From positions 10,586,709 to 10,650,708 of the forward strand of contig CAJINV010000002.1 of assembly GCA_905178155.1 (NCBI GenBank): a stretch of 64,000 nucleotides of DNA, in the 5' to 3' direction. The first letter of the stretch is position 1, and the number at the start of each line of letters is the position of its first letter. Of the stretch, positions 11,946 to 23,585 are shown piece after piece. Made by a program: the position numbers and the translations under genes. Origin of the DNA: Amoebophrya sp. A120. Lineage: Eukaryota > Sar > Dinophyceae > Syndiniales > Amoebophryaceae. A model generated the notes under the pieces. It made no database searches, was not told the origin of the DNA, and worked only from the letters and a program-made list of their open reading frames with translations.

Positions 11946-12556
11946 TTTGACTATCTTTATATATTCCTCTGCCTTCTTCGTTTAACTCCTTCTCTGCAGC
12001 TGATCTGAATTGGTGCCAAGAAGAAATGCACGCATCAACAAACTAAATTTATTGTCCATCTGCAATCGTGGAGAGCAATAGCGTACCTATCTACCGTTCG
12101 AAGGTCTAAATAGAAACTCCATATAGCGGTGAAAAAAAATTATGAAAAGCTTGCGTGCAAAAAACAAAAATTCTTACGAGTTAGAAGGGGGAGAGAAAAT
12201 TGCGTCGCTGCTTTGTAGGTGTTGATCACTTTGGATAAATAATCTGCGAATAACTTGTCGAGCCCAAAGGATCTACGCATCTGAGTTTTTCACGTCCCAC
12301 AACACAGGCAGACAAGTAATAGTGCATCCCTTTTTGTACGAATTTTCGAGGCGTCATCTGCATGAATCCAGAACACTGATTGGTTCTTGTGTAGGCGGAA
12401 GAATGCCTCAAAACGCCTCGACTTGGGCGGCGGCATTCGGCACGTTTTTCAGAAGAAGTGCGTTTTGATCGTTGTTAAACTCCAGCTGAAATAATTATAG
12501 CAGAACTAAGTAGGTATTTCTCAAAATCAGCAGAGAGGGGGCATCCGATAATCAAT
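11946..12556. other. Intergenic region, no gene seen
   Basis: AT-rich, without a credible open frame. Lies between the 5' end of the low-complexity gene and the 3' end of the uS9 gene. Confidence 0.6.
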
Positions 12557-13822
12557 CTAGCGTTTGCTCCACCGCCAGCCGGCGCGCGCCTTTGGCCTAG
12601 AGGAGTCTTTCGGCAACTTTTGCCGCAAATCTTCGTGCAACAGCTGCCTGGAATTCAGCAGTGGCACGCAGCTCGGTCGCGCCTGTGCCAGGGCGCGGGC
12701 AATCGCCAGCTTTGCCGCACCCGCCTGCCCGGACGTCCCTCCGCCCTTCACGGCGAGGAAGACGTCGTAGTAGCAACAGGTTTGCGTGACCGTGAACGGC
12801 AAAACTACCTCCAAACGGTTGTACAGAAGCGGCCACCGGCTTGTGAAATCTTCTTCTCCGTTTACTTTGATGATCCCGCTGCCCCGCCGGAGAATGCAGT
12901 GCGCCGAGGCCCGCGCCCGCGTACCGTAGCCCTCGGCCACACACCGCCATTCGTTCGTCGTGCGTTTGGTGCTATCCGAAGCTGCCGAGTCCTCGTCTTC
13001 GCTTGAATCAAGACCAATTCCACCTCCAGTGCCGGCTGCGTGACTTCCCCTCGCCTCGTAGCGGTTTTTCGGCACAAGAAAGGTCGCGCGGGGGTCGTCG
13101 AAAGCTGGTACAGTACTACCACTACCATGACGGAAGTTCTTTGCCAAGCTTCCGTTTGCAGATGCGGGTGTGCCGCTGCTAAGGCGGAGCAGAGCGTCGT
13201 GAATTTTCCGTGGTACTGGTTTTTCCCCGTACAAGCCGTACGAGCTCTGTCCCCGGTCATCCTCTTCTGATTCGACGACTTGCCTTTCCATCTTCGGCGT
13301 TGGCAACGGGTCGAGGAAGCGGTCAATCAAAAATGGGGACGTTCTGTCCGTGGAAAAACTGGGCGACCGGATGATCTGGTCCTGCAACTCTTGCCGGCTG
13401 TAGAACCCCGCTTCTTTTGCGAGGTACAAGGCCTCTTCGGGTGAGAGCACCGGAAGCTTCTTCTCCGCGGAGCCTTCGGGACGATCCTGGTCCCGCCCAG
13501 AATGTTGATCGTGATTTGTTTTTCCAAACACACTATCTCCCGCACGCACTGTTTCATCACCAGCGCTGACGCTTTGCAGGGCCAAGAGCTTCTCCAGCTG
13601 CGAGGTTGAGGACGTCGGGATAGGTCTTACGCTGGACGAAGACGCGGATCCACCGCCTGAAAATGAGCGCCTGCAAAGATGCTGCGCAGGGGGAGTAGGA
13701 AGCAACCTGTGAGGTGGAGCTGCTGCGGAACGGACAAACGAGCAGTCGCGACAAGGAGTCACCCTCAGGGCGCTGTGGAACCGTGAGACTGCGTGCGACG
13801 AGCACGGGGGCCCGGCCACCAT
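12557..13822 (-). CDS. mRPS9: Organellar-type (bacterial-like) small-subunit ribosomal protein uS9, mitochondrial
   Basis: About 421 residues from ATG at 13822; the frame is open further upstream but this Met starts a typical presequence (Arg, Ser, Ala and His-rich, no acidic residues for about 60 residues, RRSFSGGG). The last 125 residues are a complete uS9 domain: GYGTRARASAHCILRRGSG, IIKVNG, VKGGGTSGQAGAAKLAIARA, and the C-terminal Arg/Lys tail ending WRWSKR, which in uS9 reaches the P-site tRNA. The SGQAGA and SKR features are of the bacterial/organellar type, not cytosolic RPS16. Bacterial uS9 is only about 130 residues; the 250-residue middle is a disordered, Ser/Glu-rich extension. Destination is probably the mitochondrial small subunit; a relic plastid cannot be excluded from sequence alone. 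Confidence 0.88.
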   Translation of the reverse strand: MVAGPPCSSHAVSRFHSALRVTPCRDCSFVRSAAAPPHRLLPTPPAQHLCRRSFSGGGSASSSSVRPIPTSSTSQLEKLLALQSVSAGDETVRAGDSVFGKTNHDQHSGRDQDRPEGSAEKKLPVLSPEEALYLAKEAGFYSRQELQDQIIRSPSFSTDRTSPFLIDRFLDPLPTPKMERQVVESEEDDRGQSSYGLYGEKPVPRKIHDALLRLSSGTPASANGSLAKNFRHGSGSTVPAFDDPRATFLVPKNRYEARGSHAAGTGGGIGLDSSEDEDSAASDSTKRTTNEWRCVAEGYGTRARASAHCILRRGSGIIKVNGEEDFTSRWPLLYNRLEVVLPFTVTQTCCYYDVFLAVKGGGTSGQAGAAKLAIARALAQARPSCVPLLNSRQLLHEDLRQKLPKDSSRPKARAGWRWSKR

Positions 13823-14713
13823 TTTGGATGTAACCAGAAGACGGGCGTGTTCTCTTTCACAATCAACAACGCAAGCAAACGATGCCAAAATGGCTCGACC
13901 TCGATCCCATATCCACACTGCGACAATTTTTACGATTGATTTCTTTTCTTCATGGCCCGGAAGGAACAAACAAGGCTTCGGAACACCTCCATGGTAAACG
14001 TCGACAAAGACGCGACACATGAGACTGACTTCACATTATATATTGCAATGTAAAATCAAAATAGAAGTTTATGTACATCATTATACACGCAATTTCAATC
14101 TTACACCACATCTTGTCAATCAATTGTTTACTATGTTTGCATCGAATAATTTTTTGAAAAGGAATCAGGGCACCTCATCTATTCGCACATAAAAGTAAAG
14201 AACCAGTTCGACAAAGCCACAACTATGAGTAGCTAGCGTTTTGCTGTTGTCGGAACTTCACGATTATGAATGCTTTCGGACTAAAACGAATTACAACTAA
14301 CTTTACTTTTTGTTTTTTCATACTGTCTTTGCGCCTCCTTTTGGAAGTTTGCTTTGCATTTCACCCATTTCTACGGCAGTTTTCTCTTATATCTTTTTCT
14401 TTCCAACCTAAGCGGGAAAAAAATACTTCTTGTGTTGAAAGTATTACAGGAGTCAAGCTTGCATGTAAAAATTACTCTGTGCCTTCTTTCCCAAGGTAAG
14501 GGCGTGATTTTGTTCTTGAACTCGACCTGAAATGGACATGCATCGAAAAGCGCTATACAATTGAAGTTGGCCGCTGCTCCTGCTACCTTATGCTAATGAA
14601 GCGAAGGTTACTAAGTATACCGATGTACTTCCTGAATCGTACTTAATTGAAGATGAAGTGTGAGCAACTGCGACAGTGTCGTCGACCGCGGAGGTCATTA
14701 ATTAATTATTTGC
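13823..14713. other. Intergenic region, no gene seen
   Basis: AT-rich. The frame upstream of the uS9 Met continues to about 14020 but opens in low-complexity sequence. Nothing else coding is visible. Confidence 0.55.
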
Positions 14714-17700
14714 TCACTTCCAGGAATCTGGAGTTGCCGGCCACCTTGGAGAATCCGAAGCAGTACTGCTGGATCGCCGCGGGGTGCGTGGGCTGTAGTA
14801 CTGAGTGTCTTCTCTTTGCGACATCGACGAAAGATCAACACGAGCAGCAGGCTGACCCTGTTTATCCTCAGGACTACTATGCGGTTGTCCTTTGTGTTGT
14901 GCCCGCCCAGGGCTTGCCGTCAGCACGTGGTGCGCCGCTCCGAAAGCGGCTCCAATTTCCGGGTATTGACCGGCTAGGCGTACGAGGCTCTTTACCCAGC
15001 TGTTTCGCAAAACTCTACGATACGGTTCGCAGGGCCTTCTTCGTCCTCCACGTGAGGAAGTCCCATGTGTTGCATCGACCTGAGAGCTATCTACATTGAG
15101 CAAGCCACCCGGCACAGTCAGAACCTTTTGCAAAACAAACTCAATGTCCGTCTGCTCGATGGCTCCACGGTGCGCCAAACGGCGCAACATCGTGAGGGCA
15201 TTTGGCGCCTTTCTGCCTTTCATGACGTCCTTCCGAGAGGCCGCAAGGACGCGATGGACGCGCCCCATGTCACTTTCTCTGTTATTTCCGTCGCAAACGG
15301 AGGCACTCCGGTCGTCGCTGTTGACCCGGCTCGTAGACAACCGGTTCGCAAAAATACGTTCCTGTTGCTGTGCCGCGTCGAGGCACCGGCGGCGCACTTG
15401 CCGGCCTACATCTGTCCGAACTGCATATTGGCTCGACTGGTACAGCTCCGGCGGATCGCAAAGCGAGAGACTCTGATGAAAGAAATACCGGATCGGAGAA
15501 AAGAAAATGCGGTTCGCTAGGTCGTGGTGCCCGGTGAGCTTCTTGATACTCCCGAAACGTTTTCTCCGCTCCTCCTCTGTCATCCTCACCGCAGTGTTCC
15601 AGTCTAGAATATCTTCGACCACCTTCGCTTCCTCCTTCACCAGTGCCTTGTAGGCTCGAGTCTCGACCTGTAGTGTGAGTTTCTCCACTCCCTTCTCGCT
15701 GAAGCGTCGCAACAGCGTTTCGGCGGGGCCGCCAAAACGGCGCAGCCCTTTTGGCGTGTCACTGATCATCGAAAAATCCGTTCGCAGAAGGGAATACAGC
15801 GCTCGCTGCCACGCTGCGCCGAGCTGTGTCTCTGGATTCAAGTGCGGCTCGCTTTGCGCTGCCGCCAGGACGGCATTGTGAGTGTGAAAGCTTAATACAT
15901 CCTCCAGGTATATGCCCTTCAGCGGTGAATTGCCAGAAGGGCGGAGAATTGCGTCAAGCGGTGAGCGCAAGAGCTCCGTGTTGTCATCCGTTACCAGTTG
16001 CCTGCGGTCGATGCTCTGCAATTTTTCAAAGAAATGGAAAACGCAGTACACCTCGAATAGCAGATCAATTAGCGCACTCAGTCCCATATCTCTCTGAGCG
16101 GATTCTTGGCGCGTCTCGGTTCCTACCTCTTCTTCGGCTGTCGTAGCTCCCTCGAGAACCAGGGTTTTCAAAGCGGTCTCGCTGAGCAGCATTTGCAGTT
16201 GGCCGTTCAACATGGAAAAAGAAGTAATATCATCGTTTTGCGGATTCAGCCATGGCGTCGCTGTCAAATGCGTCAACTCCTGCAGCCGTTGCTCCGGTTC
16301 AACGTTACCAGTGCTTTTGATGTCCTCTGTAAGTAAAAACAGCTTTAAGAGTGTCACATACGGTTTGCGGATCGGCGCTCGCATCGCCTGGTCCACGAGT
16401 TGATACCGACGGCCGGCTATTGAGAGGAAAAATCCCCCCTCCCCATATCGAAAAGGTATATTTGCAAAAATTTGTGTTGCGGATTTGAGCCTTAGTTCCC
16501 CATGATATCCGTAGGCCAGACGTCGGGGGTCCCTCACCCCCAACACGCCGAACTTCCTCCTTCCACACGCAGCGTCGGAGGGGTCGCACGTAGCCCTGGA
16601 GGTGATAAACGAGGGTGGCGCCTGTATATGCGGATTTGAGGTCACAAATCACATCTGTCTTGCAAGAAGGCAAACCCAAAGAATCCGCCGCCTTACGGAG
16701 GCGATTTGTGATGCTGTTTCACCTACATGGCTGGCCTCTCTTATGCCAAGAGCCTACAACAAAACACCCCTACGCAGACTGAGGCTTTGCCTGTAGTGCC
16801 TCGCTGCAAGACAGGGCTGATTTGTGTACACAAATCCAGCAACAGAAGTTTCCGTTTCAATATGGGGAGGGGGGATTTTTCATTTTGATACCGGCGTTGG
16901 TGACTACAGTCTGCAAGGAAGAGGTCTCGTCGGGCCGGGTTGGCATAACCGGCGTGGGCGCAGCTGCTCCAGGTTTATTCGGGCTTTTTTCACCAACCAA
17001 GCGTCCGAGATCGGTCTTCCCTTTTTTCTCGAGAGCTCCTTTTTTCTGAAGAGCTCTCAGGTAAGGCTCGCAGGGTCCTTCGTGTGTGAGGACCCCCTGC
17101 GTCGTAACGAACTGCGGGCTAATCACGTTTAGCACGCTGCCGGGCGCAGTCAAAATCTTTCGCAAAACGAAATCGACGTCGCCCTGCTGAATCGCTCCGA
17201 CGTCGGCCATGCGACGCAGCACCAGATTGGCGTTGAGCGTCTTTTCCGTCTTCTGGATGCTCCGCGAGGCCGCAAGCAAGGCGTTGACGTACTCTATGCC
17301 GATATTTCCCGCTCTCACAAACCCATGACGATCATCCCTGAAGTCATCGGAAAACACTGCAAACAACCGGTTCGCGAGGCTACGCTCCTGGTTCTGCGCC
17401 AAGCTCAGACGCCGATCTTTTTCTTTTTCCGTGCATGTGAAAGGGATCCGAGTTATTTCGCTGGTTCCAATTTCGGACGAACGCCTCAGTTGAGCGCGCG
17501 TCTTCTCGTATTCCTGCACCGGCGCAGCCACCGCTTCGTCATCCCGACCCTGATGGAAGAAATACTTGATCGGTGTAAAGAACATGCGGCTTTGCAACTC
17601 CTGCCTCTTGGTTTCGTTAGGGAGTCCGAACATCTCTCTTCGAGCGACGGCACCTTTGATCATGCTGCTCCACTTTGAGATCGCCGCGACCGCACTCCTC

Positions 17701-18602
17701 TGCTCTTTCTCCAGTCCACGCAACGCAGCATCCTCCCTGTCGGCCATGACGTGCTGGTCCGCGACTTCTTCCATTGGGATATCTTCACTACTGCCCCGCG
17801 CAAGATCTGTCCGCAGAAAGGAATACAGCACTTCCTGCCACCGTGCATCAAGTTGCATTTCCGGTTTCAACCCCGGCACGTTCTGCGCTGCGGCCAGAAC
17901 GGCATTGTGATGGTGAAACCTATCATAACTCCTGTGGCGCGTGAAACCAGGGCGGACAATCTCGTCAACGGACGAGCGCACCAGCTCCGCGCCGTCATTC
18001 GATACGAGTTGCCTGCGGTCGATGCTGCGCACTCGGTCAAAAAAGTGAAAGATGCAATTGACTTCGAAGAGCAGGTCAATCACCTCTGTCAACCGCATGT
18101 AATCCTGTTTCACCTCCGCCGATGGTTCGTCGGTCTGCGTACTTACTACGTGTCTTTTTGTTGGCGTCTCGCCTTCGAAGAGCAGGGTATTCAGTGCAGT
18201 CTCACTGAGCAGCATTTCCAGTCTGCGATTTAGGATAGAAATTGACAACTCGTTCTTTTGTTGCTTCCGCGGGCCGGTACTTAGATCCGCTAACTCCTGG
18301 AGCCGTTGCTCCGGACTTTTCGCGTCCGTTCCTCGGGGGTTATCGTCGTCCACTTGCCACTCTTCGTCCACCTCGGAGAGTAAGAACAGCTTCAAAAGTG
18401 TCTCATACGGTTTGCGGATGGGCCCCCGCATTGCCTGATCCACCAGTTGGTATCGACGACCTGCCTGAGGTGTCCATTGTGAGAACCCAAGCCCGCCGCA
18501 ACTCACGAGCCGCATTGTGAACGACGACAAAAATAACAGGTGCAAGGTAAAGAGCTGCATGCCCATCGCCAGCAGGCGATGCTTCTGCGGTTGAAAGAAC
18601 AT
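14714..18602 (-). CDS. Two-unit (internally duplicated) secretory protein of unknown function, halves joined across an introner
   Basis: The two halves, 16891-18602 and 14714-16412, are paralogous and each opens with (A)GRRYQLVDQAM. The 473-bp TIR element at 16418-16890 lies exactly between them. Removing it with one 5-bp repeat fuses them in frame (VTNA-GRRYQ), giving about 1136 residues. Without splicing, the first half would stop inside the element's TIR. ATG at 18602 begins a hydrophobic signal sequence (LFTLHLLFLSSFTM, residues about 17-30). Shared landmarks are LLKLFLL, LLSETAL, IDLLFEV, SIDRRQLV, the FFHQ motif after a short basic stretch, and a final CEPY segment. The second unit ends in a Ser/Pro/Arg-rich tail. 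No enzyme motif or family is recognisable. The alternative is two separate tandem genes, the second lacking its own first exon; the shared frame argues against that. Confidence 0.7.
16418..16890. mobile_element. Introner element 2 (473 bp, TIR, 5-bp target duplication)
   Basis: The ends are inverted repeats of about 28 bp whose core is GGAAAAATCCCCCC on the left and its complement on the right; termini are TAT and ATA. The direct repeat ccggc occurs at 16413-16417 and 16891-16895. It is the longest of the six and has internal inverted stretches and several copies of the TTTGTGATGC-like motif shared with the others. No coding capacity is seen. It separates the two paralogous units of the surrounding gene. 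Confidence 0.9.
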
Positions 18603-18615
18603 ACTGTTACTGACT

Positions 18616-18682
18616 GAAAGACAAAGAAAAAGAATAAGAAAAAGAATAAGAAAAAGAATAAGAAAAAGAATAAGAAAAAGAA
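18616..18682. repeat. 12-bp tandem repeat (AAGAAAAAGAAT), about five copies
   Basis: A simple-sequence array on the plus strand, just upstream of the chosen ATG of the two-unit gene. If translated from further upstream it would encode a run of Leu-Phe-Leu-Ile, which makes the upstream frame look like a membrane segment. I treat it as 5' leader sequence. Confidence 0.9.
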
Positions 18683-20380
18683 TTGATGTATGTGAGAAGA
18701 TAATAAAAATTCGTTCGCAAATGCAGATAATATCAAGCGAATGCAATATATTCAGAAGTGCTTAGCATTACACGGACAAGTTGCGTAAGTCATAAAATTG
18801 ATTTGAACGATAAACGAAAGCTGATTTTTTTCTTATGAATTAAGAGGAAAAGAAAACACCGTGTGCAATTAGTGATGCTGCAGAAGAAGCGAATGAAAAA
18901 GATGATTCAGTATTCACTTCCATAATCTGAAGCTGACAGGAGAAGATTTTTCTCACGAATTACACTATGGAGTCGTGCAGAACTTGCATCCGAAACCGAT
19001 TTCGAGACGATTGCATAAACAAAGATCATGCGACACAGGTAATTTTTTTTGTCCCGACATTTTTGCGAGATGCATCTGTGCCTCTCCTCTGTCCTTCCAG
19101 GAAAATTCCCCGAAGAGAGACTGATCCTTGCAGCTCTTTAGTACTAAGCGGGGGAGATCTAATATATTCTGATCCAGATGAACTGCAATTTTACCGCTGT
19201 TGTGGTGCTCTTCTTTTCTCTTCATGATCTTCAGGCAGCATTGCGAAATTGACCAGGGTCCGACCATGACAAAGAATGAAATACTTGAAAAAGCCATTTC
19301 AATGTTTCGCAGCATTATTTTCCAAGCTGTTGGTGTCGGACTATGTGCTCTTAAAGTCAAAACAAAAGTATATTCAGTGACATGAGCTCATTCAGTGAGA
19401 TTGTTATTATCGACGATCGCCACCCACTTATACTTTCTTCTCTAAAAATGATAAATTTCGAAGCCACTGACTATATTCTCAAATCGTTACCAACCACTCT
19501 AGCTAGTGCTTCATTTCGAATTGTTAAGTACTTAGTTGAATCCTACAAGTATTGACGTACGCGAACTTATTTCGAACTTTGATCCGTAATATGACTAAAG
19601 TAAAGAGGTTTTCATTTTCGTATATCGGAATTGTTACCACTCATCAAACATTTGGATTTTGTAAAAAGATCCCAGTATTTACGAGAACGAGATAGAAGAG
19701 CAACTTTCTCGCTATAGATAAAATTCCAAAACTTGTCTTGGTTTTCGGTATTTGAAATTCACGCTCGATTTCGTAAAACAAACCACTCGGATAAGAGATA
19801 TCGTAAGACGTGCTGCTAGTCATTCGCAAATCAAATGTTGGACTTGGATCCCGTCGGAGGTGGGACAAATAAACGTAGTCCGTGCTAACTCTGCGTTCTC
19901 TGCGCTTAACCCGGTACAACTCGATGGCATTGATGTCGCGACCGGCGCATGTCGACGATTCAAATCTTCTTTCGTTTTCAGTTCCGTGGTCTTTGATATT
20001 TAGTGGTGTCGCAAATCAAACGATCCTAGGTGTCGTGGTTTCGTACTATCCCAATCCGCCAAAACTCCGCAAATCTCAGTCGAAATCGGTCCGACACGGG
20101 ACGACCCTTGTCGTGCAGATGTGTAGTGTCCGGCTCCAATCCCGATCCCCACACGGTAATCCATAATTGGTTCCATCGCAAAAATGTCGTCCGGTGTCGC
20201 AGTTCTTTCGCCGCCAGTGAGTCCGTTCTTCTCCGCTGCAGGCCAGAAGCCGCTCGTTCTTCCCCGCCACCAGGTCCGCTGCCGAGTTCCCCTGCAGCCA
20301 CCAAGCGGTCCCCTGCCGCGGTAGCAGAAGCAGCATACGCGCTGTTCTTCCCAGAACCAAAAGCTTGGGCAAACTGGCCT
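18683..20380. other. Long intergenic region, no gene seen
   Basis: About 1.7 kb, strongly AT-rich to about 19900, then GC-richer toward the 3' end of the CobW gene, where short open frames are probably 3' untranslated sequence. No motif-bearing frame, RNA gene or TIR element was found. Confidence 0.6.
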
Positions 20381-22839
20381 TCAGTAACTGTGGTTCGTCG
20401 CCTCCCCCTCCGCCGAAACAGCGTCGGAGTCGTCCTCCGCGGGGAAATCCTCCATCTCCTCGTCCTGCTCCGCAAGCATCGTTTCTCCCTCCTCCTTCTC
20501 GACTTGGGAAGCTAAATCATCATCACCTTCCTCGCCCCACATGTCCTCATCCTCCTCGAGATCGAACTCCATGTACTTCCTCGCCGCTTCCCCGCGGAAA
20601 AACGGATCCTCGAGGTCGTGGAACCGGTCCCAGCGGGTCAGTAACCCACCGGTCATTTCGATGACTTCCTCGTTGGAGAGGTCCGCGAACGCCCCTTCGC
20701 CCTTCTCTTTCTCCACTTTCTCAATGCACTCTTCGTACTTGACTTTGTCCGCCGCGGCGAGCTCCATCTCCTCCTCGCTCACCAGCGCGGACTCCAGCGC
20801 CGCAACAATCTTTTTCTCGTTGAGCGCCACGCCGATGAAAACCAGCTCGGTGCCGCGGTCGCCCCAAACCGGGTGGCTGTTTTTCTCCGAACCATAGATA
20901 GCGAGGTTGTCCTGATCGGGGGCCGGTTTGTTCACAACAAGGTTATCAACCAGCATGGTGAGCGCATAGGCCGTGCAGTTCTCGTCCTTACAGGAATTAT
21001 TTTCCTCCATCTGCTCCTTCATCTCACCGGCGGCAGCCTTCTGCAGCTGTTCCTTCGGATCTTCGTTTATTTTCTCATCATTGCCGTGGTTCACGAACCC
21101 GGACGCAGCGGCCGTCGCGGCGGATCCCAGTTCCTCGGGGTCGAAACCGGCTTCCGCAACGGCACTGTCGAACGGACGACCGGGGGCACAGTAGAACTCG
21201 CGACCGACCGACTCCCACATAATGCGGTGCCCCGCGCAGTTCGCAAACCAGGCCTGTCCCTTGCTGCGGAACACGTTCTTGAACGTCTGGCTCGGATCGT
21301 TATTGTCCTCTTCCTTTTTAACCTTCGCTTGCTTCAAAGCTTCTAACTTCGCCTGCAGTTCCGCGTTGTCTTTCTCCCACGTTTCGATCTCCTCTTTGTT
21401 CAGCACGATGCCGCAGCAAGAAAGCTTTTCCGCCGGACGCGGCGGCGTGGACGCGATAGCAGTTTCAAGCTCCTTTTCTTCTTCGGTTTGCATCTCCTCT
21501 TCACCCTTCGTACTATCCGCAGTTTTTTCGGAAAAAACGTTCTCCGCCAAATGACCAAAACCGCCGAGGATGTCGAATAGACGCTGCGGGTGGAAGGGGC
21601 GTGACGCGCGGAAGACCACCGAAGAAATCTGCTGGCGGGCGGTAGGACCATCGTTGTTCGCAGAAGCCAGAGCGACATCCTCGCCCTGGGTCGGGGCGCC
21701 GGCCAGCGCGCGCACCCAGCCCTTGTTCACCGTCGCTTTTTCGAAGTCGAACAGTTTGGTGTCCAAAATCCACTCCGGGGAAACTTTCCCGAATTCCGTC
21801 CAGTGCACGCGGGCTTCGGGGTTCAAAGTCTTCACCAAATTCTCGATCAACTCGGTTTTCTTTTCCAAAGACTTTTCAGAATCGTCTTCCTCTTTGATCT
21901 CAACGTCGGTCGTCTTTTCCGTATCACCAGTCTTCCGCTTCACCAACAAATCCCGCTTGTTCAGCAAAATCATGTTGGCAAACTCGATCTGTGCAATCAG
22001 CAGGTCCGCGATGCTGCGATCCAGATCTTCCGCAACGGACGGCGAAGACGCCGCCTGGGCGGCTTCCACCTTGGACCACTCTGCTTTGCGCAGGGACTCG
22101 TTGCACTGCAACACGTCCCAGATCGCGGCCGCGTCGACCAGGGTGACCATGGTGTCCAAGCGGGTCAGCTTTTGCAGTTCGATCGCCTGAACGGCAACTT
22201 TCTTCCGCTCCTCGTCCGAAGCCGTGCGGCCACTAGGTTTTTTGAAAATCAAGTTTGCTTCGGAACATAAACCAGAAACATGCGCACGAAAACTAAACCA
22301 TTGCAATGAAACCGCTTTGTTTCGGTCACGGTCAAACAAATTTCAAAGAGCAAAAACTCTCACCCTTTCTTCTGGGCATCTTCCCCGAGCTCGTGCCCAA
22401 TGTCGTATCCGCGCATGATGTCCTCCAGTTCGCGTAAGGAGTGGCAAAAGGTCTGCGCCACCGGGACCGGTTCCGCGATACCGGTGGACTCGATGATCAG
22501 GTAGTCGTAGTCCCCCTTCGCCAACTCAGCGATCTGCTCGACCAAATCCTCGCGCAAGGTGCAGCACACGCACCCGTTCTGCAGCGACACCATTTTCGGC
22601 ATCACGGCCAGGGATTTGGCTTTGGACTTCTGCAATTGCTCCTTCGAAAAGTTGTCAATCGCCAGGGAATCCACGTTCACCGACGCCATGTCGTTGACGA
22701 TCAGCGCGATCTTACAACCGGCGTTATTGTTCAAAATGTGGGTCAACGTGGTGGTTTTCCCGGAACCGAGAAAACCGGAGAGCACAGTCACGGGGAGACG
22801 GTCCGTCTCTTTGCACTGCGGTTTGGAGAGGGTCGACAT
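20381..22839 (-). CDS. CobW/COG0523-family zinc-chaperone-type GTPase
   Basis: Two exons, 22364-22839 and about 20381-22232, joined in phase across a 131-nt GT-AG intron, give about 775 residues; ATG at 22839. The G domain begins at once: Walker A GFLGSGKTT (about residues 22-30), the NDMASVNVDS segment, the metal-binding GCVCC motif (about 92-96), ESTGIAEPVPVAQTF, then VTLVDA, and NKRD as the base-specificity motif. The C-terminal CobW domain is recognisable (RPFHPQRL; GRPF; HPVWGDRGTELVFIG). Compared with the usual 350-400 residues it is about twice as long because of acidic and Ala/Glu-rich insertions between G-domain motifs and at the end. The family moves zinc or cobalt to client enzymes using GTP; eukaryotic ZNG1 charges methionine aminopeptidase. 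The client here is unknown, but the CxCC motif fits zinc. Cytosolic; no targeting peptide seen. Confidence 0.92.
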
Positions 22840-23585
22840 CTTGGTTGGGTTGTGAAGATGCTTCGGAGGTGTTGAATGGTTTCAAAAAGAAGTTGGAAGA
22901 TGTCCTTTAGCGAATATGTAAATGGGTGTCTGAAGCAGAAGAGTTTCTATACTGCGAAAGTAAAGTAAGTAAAAAGACGTAATCTTTCGATTTCGTCGAA
23001 GGCTGGACTCACTAGCGAAATTCGATAGTGAATGACTTCTAGGCTTATGCTGCTGCTTTTAAATGTAAGGGGATTCGAGAAATGCGGAAAGCACAGGATT
23101 GATGGCACAGGAAACGGAAGGTCTCGTCTTTGAAACGCCAGTAAAAGAAATCGCGGGATCGAAACAGGAGGGATCATCATATCGACACTTGCAATGACAA
23201 ATCGCAAACGTACGCGAACGCAAATACTATAAGAGTAAAGTACTAAGTTTGATCTGGCATGGGCGTGTTCATCCTCTGATCCTCATGCGCAAAAACAAGG
23301 ATAAGTATCGATGTCTATGTCTACGTCTATGTGTGGCTAAGGCTACATCACTGATCCTCACAAGAAAACTCGTGGCTCGAGCACGATAGAACCACAGCAG
23401 CTCTATTGGTACATAGGAAAGAGGCTTTCTTTTGACCCGCGGTAAGTCCAGGTGGTCGTGGTTAAGATTAGGAGCAAAATGATGAATCGGAAAAAAGCAA
23501 GGAAATAATAGCATGGCTTTATTGTTGTTAGTTGTTCACTTAGTTCACTTACACTTTTGTCCTTCTTCAATCATCAAAAATTACT
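22840..23585. other. Intergenic region, no gene seen
   Basis: Separates the CobW gene start from the 3' end of the six-gene array. Short frames only. Confidence 0.6.

Noticed and set aside
16857-16890. Natural C-terminus of the first half of the two-unit gene within the TIR
   Set aside because: The residues there are just the translated inverted repeat; excision of the element continues the frame.
18603-18746. Extended N-terminus of the two-unit gene with a Leu-Phe-Leu-Ile run
   Set aside because: It is the translation of a 12-bp microsatellite. The downstream Met begins a better signal peptide.
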